This document shows, in pieces, positions 54,604 to 64,000 of a DNA stretch of 64,000 nt. Location of the stretch: contig NC_034421.1 in assembly GCF_002078875.1 (NCBI RefSeq), forward strand, positions 15,444,479 to 15,508,478. The letters are read 5' to 3'. The DNA comes from Numida meleagris. Taxonomy: Eukaryota > Chordata > Aves > Galliformes > Numididae. The notes beneath the pieces were generated by a model. It saw only the letters and a list, made by a program, of their open reading frames with translations, searched no databases and was not told where the DNA came from. The position numbers were made by a program, and so were the translations under genes. The number at the start of each line of letters is the position of its first letter. Position 1 is the first letter of the stretch.

Positions 54604-56559
54604 TAGTTCTTGCCTCAGGTGAAGTACCTCCAAGGAGATATTCCAGTGTCATCTTTTCCTTGCACAGATGTAGCCAAGCATCCTCCAGTCTTTAGACCCT
54701 AATAGTAAATGTTTTCCTCTCTTGATACCGTGTTGTTGGGACACTCAAAACAATAGATAATCATGTTTATTTTGCAGGCTTCTGCGTTTAATGTGAATTA
54801 CTCTGATTCTGGGCTCTTTGGGTTTTATACCATATCGCAGGCTCCGCATGCTGGGGAGGTGAGTTGCTGACTGGAACGCAGGTGTTGGCAGCCTGTCTCT
54901 CAGAGCAGCCTCGTGCCTTGAGGCGGTGGCAGACCTGTCAGAAGCAGCTCACCCGGCTCCTGTGTCGGCGTGCTGCGTGCTGACGTGCCAGCTGGGAACG
55001 GGTCACTCTGAGAAGTGCCAGTGCCCGATGTGGGCACGAGCTGCTGGACGCTGTGCTCTGCTGGCCCGCGTCTGTAGGCCCGCGTAGGTCAGCACGAGAG
55101 ATGTGCTGGCTCCGGTGAAATATTCTCATGGAGGATGGTGATGCCCTATAAATTAACTGGCTGTTGTGGTTCAAGTCCACACTGCTTTCTTTAGCTCCGT
55201 TTTGACATTTATTGCGGTGGTTTTAGTTTTGTTTAAAGCTGCTCAGCTCACAGTCCTGTCAGCTGCTTTCCCCCGAAGTCTTCCTAAAACCTCAGATAAT
55301 AGAAGGAACATACTGCCATCTAATGCTGGAAGAATCCTTAAGTGATCCCATTTTCCTCAGGTCATTAGAGCTGCTTTGAACCAGCTGAAGGCAGTTGCTC
55401 AGGGCGGTGTCACGGAGGAGGACGTCGCGAAGGCCAAGTGAGTAGGGGCATCTCATGGAGGCTCCTCCTGCTGGGGCCGGGCAGCTCTGGCCGCTCCGTG
55501 CTGCGGCGCTGGGGGGGCCCTCATGCTTTCTGGAGGGAGCTGCTCGCTGTCCTGCGGTGAAATGAAAGCATTACCAATAGACTTATTTGTTTGCAGTTAT
55601 TTTTCAAAAGCGACACTTACTCTCTGCTAGAGGTATTTCCCAATAGGAACTTGTTAAATAAATGATAACGCTTTCAGGTAACTGTTTCAGAAACCAGCGA
55701 GCACCAGCAGATGCTGCTGTTTTAATGGCACTCTGTAGCACCATGACACTGTCCATTGGAATCCTGCGTTGCAGCGTGTCGGTAATTCTCTTTGCAGTCA
55801 CACTGCAGCAATTGCTACAACAGTTTCTTAAGTGACTGTACTCTTCTGAGCCTTAAGAGAATGCATCGTAGTGATGAGATCTGCAAATGTGAGGTGCTGG
55901 ATTCGGGGTACTGCATCCGGGTGCTCCAAGTGCGTGTTCCCTTTAGGGGTGTTCAATGTGGGGAAACCCCCGGAGGCAGCAGTACCAGCCCAGTCTGGGG
56001 ACCCCGTCTTGGGCTGTGTGCGTTGCTGCGGCGGCGTTACACTCGGCTGGTGCTGCGCGCAGTGAGCTGCCACGTCTGGGCTGGTGCAGAACAGCGCTGC
56101 TGGGCACGTTCACTCGGGGAAGAAGGAAAACGCAGTCGGAGCCCGTTGGCCTTGAACAGAAGGTTGAGCTCGAGCTGCTCTGCAGGGAAGCTCTCCGCTT
56201 CCAGTCTGTGCTTTTGTCAGTTACAAGAAAATGGCTCTTATCTGTGTCTGGTCTTCCTGAGACCCTGTGATCAATTTCAAATCTAATTTATTAACTTGAT
56301 AATTTTGTCTAATTGGTGGAGTAGTTGTATTTGTTATTTCAAGCAGGAGGACACGTCTCAGCTGGGCATCCTCTGGCCCTGCAGGGCGGTGGATCATCCC
56401 GAGGCGCTGTGCCTCGTTCCCCCGCTGCTTTCTGCTTTTTCACTGTTTGCAGTGCTCTTCTGCTCACTGCCGAGCCCTGCTGTGCTGCAAAGGGAAAAAC
56501 TTGCAAAACAGAGAGGGGTCTTGAGAGCTTCAAGTGCAAGGAAGCCTCACTGCACTTGT

Positions 56560-56865
56560 GGGTGGCAGTAACGGGGTGGATGCACTCAGTGACAGGACGA
56601 GGGGGAATGGCCTCAAGTTGCACCAGGGAAGATTTAGGCTGGACATTAGGAAATTCTACTTTTCTGAAAGAGTGGTCAGGCGCTGGAACGGGCTGCCCAG
56701 GGAGGTGGTGGAGTCACCGTCCCTGGAGGTGTTCAAGAAACGTTTAGATGTTGTGTTGAGAGCCATGGTTTAGTGGGGTCATTGGCGGTAGGTGGATGGT
56801 TGGACTGGATGATTTTGTAGGTCTTTTCCAACCTCGCTAATTCTACGATTCTGTGATTCTGTGAC
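56560..56865 (+). mobile_element. CR1 LINE, 3'-end fragment abutting UQCRC2 exon 13
   Basis: It runs from the CAGTGACAGGACGAGGGGGA block through GCTGCCCAGGGAGGTGGTGG to the 3' tail ending ATTCTACGATTCTGTGATTC. The tail stops only about 22 bases before exon 13, so the CR1 end lies in the branch-point region of that acceptor. Confidence 0.92.
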
Positions 56866-58005
56866 TTATCCCTGCTCTGGTGGCAGGAACCAGCTGAAAG
56901 CTGCCTACCTGATGTCAGTGGAGACGGCGGAAGGGCTGCTGAACGAGATCGGCTCCGAGTCGCTGGTTTCCGGCACGCACACTTCGCCGTCTGTCGTTGC
57001 TCAGAAGATCGACTCTGTAACCTCTGCTGATGTTGTGAACGTGAGCACGTCCCCTTCCCACGCGTTCCTTACTGGCCGTGCGGGCTCGTAATAGCGGCGG
57101 TGCTCATTTGTGCGTCTTCAAACCGTGAGAGACGCGGTTCATTCACAAATACCAGCTGGCTGTCTTTTGACGCCTTTACTTACTTTATTAACAGAAGACA
57201 ATTAATTAGACAATAAGTAAGTAAATATGTAGTAAATATATATAAAACAAGTGTAGCCGAGAGTACAAAGCCCCCGCACAGCACTGACCAAGCGCTCGCT
57301 ATGAGTTTCAGCCTGGGCTCGTCAGGCTCCCGGGAGCAGCGCGCTTGGCGTGCCGTCCAGAGCTGCTGCACGCAGCGCAGGGAGCTGGCACAGCCGCATT
57401 GCTGTTAGAAGCTGCCTCGTTGCTTGCACGCGAAGCAAGCTCCATCCCAAAATCCATCGGAGAGACAAATTCTAAGGCAGCAAACTTGTTTTCCCGTCTC
57501 CGCTCACAGGTTGCTGCTGCAACGCGTGTGCTGGCTGCAGCTGTAGGGGCAGAGCCGTGGTTCCAGTGGTGCTGTCGCTGCAATCTGTCAGCGACTGCTT
57601 CTGAAGAGCTGATGCGTTCTCGGTGTGGCTGTCATCTGCTGCTCCTGTTGGAGCAGGAGCAAGCTCGGGCAGCCCAGGGGAACTCGTTGGCTTGGTGACC
57701 TACTGTGGTTGCCCTGGGTTCTCTGCTTTCTGACTCTGTTGTAGCGAATGTCTCTTTAGACCAATTTCTCTGATGTATTTTCAGGCTGCGAAGAAGTTTG
57801 TCAGCGGGAAGAAATCGATGGCAGCTAGTGGAGATCTGGGGAATACTCCGTTCCTTGATGAGCTGTAAAAACAACGCTGGGACGCGGGTTCAGGATGGGC
57901 CTGGCTATCGGTCACTCGTGTTTTCAAGAAATTACTAACTTGTTATTTATGAATTCAGTCGTTGGAGAAAATTAATCTGGTGTAATTGTGAACTTGCACT
58001 GATCA

Positions 58006-58011
58006 AATAAA
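58006..58011 (+). terminator. UQCRC2: Polyadenylation signal of UQCRC2
   Basis: AATAAA lies 138 bases after the stop and is followed by a T/G-rich stretch (TTCTGTGCTGCTTTCC). It is the first canonical signal after the coding region. Confidence 0.85.
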
Positions 58012-58029
58012 GTGCCGAGTTCATACATT

Positions 58030-58820
58030 CTGTGCTGCTTTCCTTTCCTGTACCTGTAACGCTGGTCTGGCTCTATTTTGAAGACAAAGCTGCGGTGGGG
58101 AAATAGGGTGAGTCAGTTGGTGTGAAAAGTACCCGTCAAAAACGATCCTTGTGATGCAGGTCAACCTCATCACCTGCTGCGTTTGGGACAAATTCCTGAG
58201 GCACAGCTCTTTCTGTTGCATAAGCGAAGAAAGTTAACCTCACAAATAACTACACGACAGCTCCTGCTGGCTCACGGCTGGGAAGGTGCATACCCACAGT
58301 TCAGTGTAAATTGCTGTCACCACCAGTCCTGCTGTCGTCCTCATCCTCAGTGCCTTCATTTGTGCTGAAGGGACACAGCGTGGAACTGCTCAGATGTGCA
58401 GTAGTTCCTGTAGCTGCTTAATGTGCCTAATTGTGGAGTCCTGTATGGGAACTGCTGAGTCGTGGCCTGAACCACTGATCGAGCACCTGCAGGAAAGACC
58501 CAGTCAGCACGGGAGCACAGGTGAAGGCAATTCACTGCGTGACAGGAAGGGCTGGGGCCTGGCTCCACCTCTCCTAGGCCTCACTGAAGGGCTGAGTGCC
58601 CCTGAGGAAGGATCTCTTCCTGGAGATCCCTCCTTGGTGGAAGCCTTTCCCTGTGAACTCAGAACCTTCTGATACGGGTGAGCAACCTACTTCCCTTCCT
58701 CTGATGCACCTTGCTTTTGTGCTGGTCTTTCTGCCTCTTTTGTAATGCCTTTTCCATAATGTTGGTCCTTCTGATCGCTACAAGTCCAAAGTGTTTTGCA
58801 AATAGTTCTAAAGACAAGTT
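58030..58820. other. Spacer downstream of UQCRC2
   Basis: No gene or clear repeat recognised. Confidence 0.45.
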
Positions 58821-58822
58821 AG

Positions 58823-61440
58823 AATCACAGAATGGTTGGGGTTGGAAGGGACCTTTAATATCACCTCGTTCCAACCCCCTGCTGTAGGCAGGGACACCTC
58901 CCTCCAGCCCAGGTTGCTCACAGCCCCACCCAGCCTGGCCTTGAGTGCTTCCAGGGAGGGGGCATCCACAGCCTCGCTGGGCAACCTGTGCCAGGGTCTC
59001 AGCACCCTCACAGGGAAGAATTTCTTCCTAGTATCTAGTCTAAATCTCCCCTCTTCAAGCTTGAAGCCATTTCCCCTCATCCTGTTGCCACATGCCCTTA
59101 TAAAAATCCCTCCCCAGCTTTCCTGTAGGCCCCTTCAGGTCCTGGAAGCACTATAAGGTCTCCTCAGAGCTTCTTCTCCAGGCTGCAGAGCCCCAGCTCT
59201 TTCAGCTTTTCCTTGTAGGGGAGGTGCTCCATCCTCTCATCATCTTTGTGCCCTCTCTGGACCTGCTCCAACATCTCCATGTCCTTCTTGTGCTGGGGGC
59301 TCCAGAACTGGACGCAGTACTCCAGGTGGGGTCTCATGAGAGCAGAGCAGAGGGGCAGAATCAGCTCCCTGCACCTGCTGGTCACACTTCTCTTGATGCA
59401 GCCCAGGATACGGTTTGGCCTTCAGGCCTGCAAGAGCACGTTGCCAGCTCATGTTGAGTCTTTCATCCACCGACATCCCCACATCCTTCTCCTCAGGGCT
59501 GCTCTCAGCCGTTCTCTGCCCAACCTGTATCTGTGCTTGAGGTTGCCCCGAAGCAGATGCAGGATCTTGCACTTGGCCTTGTTGAACATCATGAGGTTGG
59601 CATGGGCCCACCTCTCCAGCCTGTCCAGGTCCCTCTGGGTGGCATCCCTTCCCTCTAGAGTGTCAACTGCACCACTCACCCTGGTGTCATCTGTAAACTT
59701 GCAGAGGGTGCTCCCGATCCCACAGTTGATGTCACCTATAAAGATGTTAAATTGCACCGGTCCCAGCACCAATCTCTGAGGAACATCACTCATCACCGCT
59801 CTCCACTGGGACATCGAGCCATTGAGCACAACTCTCTGAGTGTGATCACCCAGCCAATGCCATCTCCAGCGCGTGGTCCAGCCATCACATCCATTTCTCC
59901 AATATGGTGACCAGTTTGCACAAGTCCAGGTAGATGATGTCAGTTGCTCTTCCTTTATCCTCTGACGCTGTAACCCCATCACAAAAGGCCACCAACTTTG
60001 TCAGGCAGGACTTGCCCTTGGTGAAGCCACGTTGGTTACCACCAATCGCCTCCTCTTTATTTTCCATGTGCCTCTGTCAGGCCTTCAGGAGGATCTGCTC
60101 CATGATCCTGCCAGACACAGAGGTGACACTGGCTGGCCTGTAGTTCCCTGCATCTTTTTTCCCTTCTTGAAGGTGGGGTTATGTTTCCCCTTTTCCAACC
60201 AGTGGAAACTTCACCAGACTGATGAGGCCTTTCCAAGGCAATGGCTAGCGGCTTGCCAGCTTCATCCACCAGTTCCCTTGGAACCCAGGGATGGATCTCG
60301 TCAGGTCTGTGGACCTGTGCGCCTTCAGGTTCTTCGGATGGTCTCAAACCTGATCTCCACTTAGGGCAGATCTGCCTTCTCCCAGTTCTCACCTTTGCTT
60401 TCTGCAGCTTGGGCTGGAGCCCTCGCTGGTGAAAACCGAGGCAAAGAAGTCACCGAGCACCTCAGCCTCCTGCGTATCCCTCGTGACCAGCTCTGCCATT
60501 TCCTCCCAGACAGGGCCCGCATCCTCCCTGCCTTCCTTCTATCCTGACACACCTGGAGAGCTGCTTGTTCCCCTTGATGTCCCTGGCCACATTTAATTCT
60601 GTCTGGGTTTTAGCTTTCCTGACCTGATCCCTGGCTGCTCGGACTTCTCTGTAGTCCTCCAGGTAACACGTTCCTGCTTCCACTCCCTGCTGACCTTCTA
60701 TTTGAGCGTGAGCAAGTCCAGGAGCTCCTTGTTGATCCACAAGGCCTCCTGGCACCCTTGCCCGCCTTGCTCTTTCTCGGGACGCGCTGCTTCTGGCCTT
60801 GGAGGAGGTGGTCCTTGAGTACAGACCGGCTTTCTTGGGCCCCTCTTCCCTCCAGGGCTTTCTCCCGTGTCTCCCTGCCAAGCAGCTCCCTGAGGAGTTC
60901 CAGCTCTGCTCTCCCGAAGCCCAGAGCAGCATGTTTGCTGCGCACCCTCTTTGCCACCCTGAGGATTTTGTACTCCTTGGTTTCATGGTCCCTACAGCCA
61001 AGGCCGCCCTTGAACTTCACATCGCTCCCAGCCCCTCCGGGTGCTGAGGACACGCTCCAGCACTGCGCCTTTCTCCTGGGCTCCTGCGGCGCTTGGAAGA
61101 GGACATTATCATCATCGTGTTCCAGGAACCTCTTTGATTTCTGGTGTGCTGCTGTGCCGTCCCTGCAGCAGATATCGGGGTGGCTGAAGTCCCCCATGAG
61201 GACCACGTTACGTGAACGTGAAGCTGCTCCTGTCTGTTCACAGAGGGCTCATGCGCTCGCTCTTCCTGGTGGGGCAGCCTGTAGCAGACCGCACCGCGGC
61301 GTCTCCTTCCCTGCTCTCCCTTTAACCCTGACCCACGCGTTCCCTGTCAGCTCCTCATTGCCCCCGGTGGGGCTCCGCGGACCGCAGCTGGTCGCTGATG
61401 TAGAGGGCAGCACCCCCGGCCCCCTCCCCGCCCGTGCTCC
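58823..61440 (-). mobile_element. CR1 LINE, longest copy in the window, endonuclease and reverse transcriptase remnants
   Basis: Reading on the minus strand from about 61440: an endonuclease C-terminal block (VLMGDFSHPDICCRDGT, the GDFNHP motif of CR1 endonucleases), a connecting region, then the RT region in several frames. RT traces include [16 protein letters not shown] and, near 59790-59750, LGPVQFNIFIGDIN at the PQGS block. It ends with the 3' tail reversed as GAATCACAGAATGGTTGGGG at 58823. Frameshifts and stops make it inactive. Length about 2.6 kb of a roughly 4.5-kb element, so 5'-truncated. Confidence 0.9.
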
Positions 61441-62520
61441 CTGACGCGTCCCTACCCGAGCGTCCCGGCTCCGCAGAGGATGAATCCGGCGGCACTACGC
61501 GTTCCTACGCTGGGGCCCAGGCCCGGGGCGTCCGTGCCCATCATCATCATCCCCAGAGCGGGAGGCGCGGAGGATCCCCTCCCCCGGCGACTCCGCACTT
61601 CAAGGCCGCCCGGGCTGAGCCGGAAAGCTCGCGGCCAAAGCGGAGCCCCACCGCGCTCCTCCCAGCTGCCGCCGCGGCCCCGCGCCCCGCACGGCTCCTT
61701 GGTTCCCCATCACCCCCCCTCTCCCCGCCCGTTTTTCTGGCGGTACCGGCGCGCCGTTCCCCTCGCTGCCGCGCCCCGAGGAGGGACCCGCACCCGGCAC
61801 CGAGACGCGCTCCGCGCCGGCGAGTTCCCCTCAGGCCGAGACCCGGGTGAGGCGGCGAAGTCGTTATTCCTCGTAGCGGGAGCGGGCGGACGTGGCGGCC
61901 CCGCACCGCGGAACCGTCCTCACCGCGTCCGCTCCCCCCCCCCGCCGCGCTCCCGCACCCGCGATCCGCGTTTCTCCGGGAGCCGCGTTCGGGGCCGTTC
62001 CGCGCGTTCCTCGGAGCCGCCGGGCTCCCCCCGCTCCGCGTCCCCGCCGTCCTCCCCGCAGCCGCGCTGCGGATCGAGCCCGTCCCGGGAAACGCCCGAA
62101 CGCCGCCGAGCCCCGCGTCCGGACCGGCCGCAGCCGTCGCGCCGGGCTGGAAGCACGCGCGTGTCGCGCGCTCGCGTTGGTTCCGCGTGCCCCGCGGCGG
62201 AGGCTTCGGCCGCCGTCGTTTCCCGGCGGGGAGCGCTCCCGGGGCCGCGCCTCGCAGCCGGGAGCTCCCGCCGCGGAACCGAGCCCGAACTCTCGCGCCC
62301 GGCCCCCGCCCCCACAACCCCGGCTGCGCCGACGGGACGGGCCGAGCTCAGCGCCGCCTGCGCGTGGCTACGGGGGTGGCTGTGTCCCGCGCTGTGTCCC
62401 GCGCTGTGTCCCGCGCTGTGTCCCGCGCTGTGTCCCGCGCTGTGTCCCGCCCGCCCCTCCCCGCCGTTCCCACGCGTGTCAGCTGCCGAGCCCCGCTCTC
62501 GCGCCCCCCCGGTTCCGACC
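61300..62520. promoter_or_regulatory. CpG island, left part
   Basis: Very GC- and CpG-rich, with long open frames in several registers on both strands, as expected from composition alone. No conserved protein sequence was recognised. It may be the promoter region of the next gene to the right; by human synteny that would be in the PDZD9/MOSMO/VWA3A neighbourhood, an inference only. Confidence 0.55.
62381..62450 (+). repeat. 12-bp minisatellite, about 5.8 copies
   Basis: Perfect head-to-tail copies of TGTGTCCCGCGC, the last one cut after 10 bases. It encodes a repeated four-residue pattern in two overlapping frames, which explains the striking repeats seen in translation. Confidence 0.95.
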
Positions 62521-63034
62521 CCCCGTTTTAACGCCCTTCCCCTTTTCCCCTCTTTCCTTCTCCTTTCGCTCGTTTCCGAATGCTTTCCCACTTTCCCCAC
62601 TTTCCCCATTTTCCCTTCTTTTCCCACTTACCCTCTTTTGCTCCCTCTGCTTCCCTCCCCGTTCCCGTTTCCTCCACCTTGTCCCCGTTTCCCTTTTCCC
62701 TCATTTTCCCTTCTTTTCCCGTCCCTGTCCCCATTTTCCCAGTTCCCGTCTCCCCGCTCTCCCGTTCCCTTCGCTTTCCCTTCCTTTCTCCCATTCCCGT
62801 TCCCCGCTTTTTGCCCTTTCCTTTGCTCCCCCCCCTTCCCACGCTTTCCCCCCTTCCCGTTCCTCCTGCCGCCCCATTTTCCCTCCTTCAGCCCCGCTTG
62901 TTTTCCCACTTTCCCATTCCCCACTCTTTTTCCCCAATTTTCCCGTTTCCCCGCCGCTCCATCCCCCTCTCCTCCATCCTTTCTCCCTTTCCCTTCTTTC
63001 CCCTTTTTCCCGATTTTCCCTTCGCTCCCGTCAG
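62520..63034 (+). repeat. Polypyrimidine tract, about 515 bp
   Basis: The plus strand is almost entirely C and T, built from drifting units such as CTTTCCCCA, CCCGTTCCC and TTTTCCC, with rare purines. It follows the minisatellite within 70 bases. Low-complexity phenylalanine/proline/serine frames through it are not genes. Confidence 0.95.
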
Positions 63035-64000
63035 CTCCGGGAGTGCGGGATCCGTCAGGGGCGGGGGGGAGCGGGATTTGAGGTAGCGCCCGGCGGGGGG
63101 GACCGCGCAGCGCGGCTGCACCGCGTGGTTCCGCTCAGCCCGGCGGGGGGGGGGGCGCGGCTCCGCGTGTCCCGCTCCGGGCGCCGCTCCGCAGCTCGGG
63201 GAGTTGGGCGGGGTAGGGGCGGTGTCCCCTGCTCCCGAGGCTCCGCTCCCCGCGCGGCGCTGCCGCGGTCCCTTTAAGCGGCACCAGCCGGGCCGCTTCC
63301 CGCGGAGCGATAGGGGAAGTTGCCGCAGCGCTGGGGGGGCCGCCCCGCGTCCTTAGGAAGCGAAAGTGCCCCCGGCGCCCAAACGGCGTTGGAGCGGGCC
63401 GGGCCGTGTCCCCCCGGAGCGGGCGGGCGCCGAGGACGCGGGAGGAGCCGGGGGGGGGGAGTCCCGGCACCGCACGTGCGGACGGCCTCAAAGCGGAGCT
63501 CCCCGGGAGCGCTCGGGTCGTCCCCCCAGAGCCCCGCGCCCGACCCGGGACCCGCGGTGACTGCCCCTTCCCGCCCCTCCCCCCCCCCAAAGGGGGCACC
63601 GTGAGATCACGGGGCGCCCCGAGGCCTCCGGGCGGGGGTTGGTGTTGGGGGTCCCGCTGCGCGTGGCGGCGTCCCGCGGGGGGCGGGGGGTCCCTGAGCC
63701 CCGCAGCGGCTCCGCCCCGCTCGCCCCGTTCCGCCTCGGGCCCGTCGGGGTGGGCTCCCCCGCTGCGCTGCTGCCCGGCCCCGTCCGTTCGACTCTGACC
63801 CCGCTCTCGTTTGGGGCCATTTCCGTCACTTTTGGGCAACTTCTGCCCGAGGGGACGCTGAGGACGTGCGGACACGGGGGGAACTGGGGACGTGGGGCAG
63901 CGCCGTGGGGCAGCGCAATGGGGCGGCTACAGGGCATCGTTGTGGGGCAGCCCCATTTGGCTTTTGCCCTTTTTTGGCTCTCTTGGCCCTTCCCCACCCC
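63035..64000. promoter_or_regulatory. CpG island, right part
   Basis: An extremely GC-rich stretch with several G-runs of 7-11 bases (63145, 63450) and C-runs near 63580-63590. A unique block around 63268-63330 (CCCTTTAAGCGGCACC) resembles promoter sequence. No coding exon was recognised before the window ends. Confidence 0.5.

Noticed and set aside
61480..63277. Overlapping open frames of 533 and 461 codons on plus and 256 on minus
   Set aside because: They arise from GC-rich DNA, the 12-bp minisatellite and the polypyrimidine tract; translations are low complexity (Phe/Pro/Ser, Arg/Ala) and no conserved domain is visible.

Overview
This window is nuclear DNA from a bird, most likely a galliform close to chicken. 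The evidence is intron-rich vertebrate genes, many 5'-truncated CR1 LINE copies ending in the ATTCTGTG-type tail, short TA-flanked mariner-like elements, and GC-rich CpG-island promoters. There are no bacterial, organellar or viral genes. One assembly gap (131 N) lies at 44733-44863.

The genes, with alternating orientation, are DNAH3 (5' end only, minus), LDAF1/TMEM159 (plus), ZP2 (minus), ANKS4B (plus), CRYM (minus) and UQCRC2 (plus). As I know the human map, this order and orientation match human 16p12; in human other genes and segmental duplications separate CRYM from UQCRC2. Four coding sequences were reconstructed exon by exon with consistent splice phase: ZP2 (17 exons, about 688 aa), ANKS4B (2 exons, 403 aa), CRYM (8 exons, 314 aa) and UQCRC2 (14 exons, 457 aa). 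LDAF1 has 4 coding exons with an ambiguous last exon.

Layout: 1-8 kb holds the upstream part of DNAH3, two mariner-like copies and unassigned AT-rich DNA. 8.1-13.7 kb holds a CpG island and LDAF1. 13.7-17.5 kb is a tail-to-tail spacer. 17.5-23.4 kb is ZP2 with a TATA/E-box promoter. 23.4-27 kb is a head-to-head spacer with an orphan CpG island and a CR1. 27-32.8 kb is ANKS4B, whose intron contains back-to-back CR1 copies. 32.8-38 kb is a spacer with a CR1. 38-44.7 kb is CRYM. 45-58 kb is UQCRC2, whose ATG lies only 314 bp from that of CRYM. 58.8-61.4 kb is a long decayed CR1. 61.4-64 kb is a CpG island with a 12-bp minisatellite and a polypyrimidine tract of about 500 bp; no coding gene was recognised there.

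The genes do not form one pathway: axonemal motility (DNAH3), lipid-droplet formation (LDAF1), egg coat (ZP2), enterocyte brush border (ANKS4B), ketimine reduction/thyroid-hormone binding (CRYM) and respiratory complex III (UQCRC2). I found no clear new biological system. The best leads are two near-identical dead CR1 segments 18.7 kb apart, a CR1 that supplies the sequence just before a UQCRC2 splice acceptor, the compact CRYM/UQCRC2 divergent promoter, and the orphan CpG island between ZP2 and ANKS4B.
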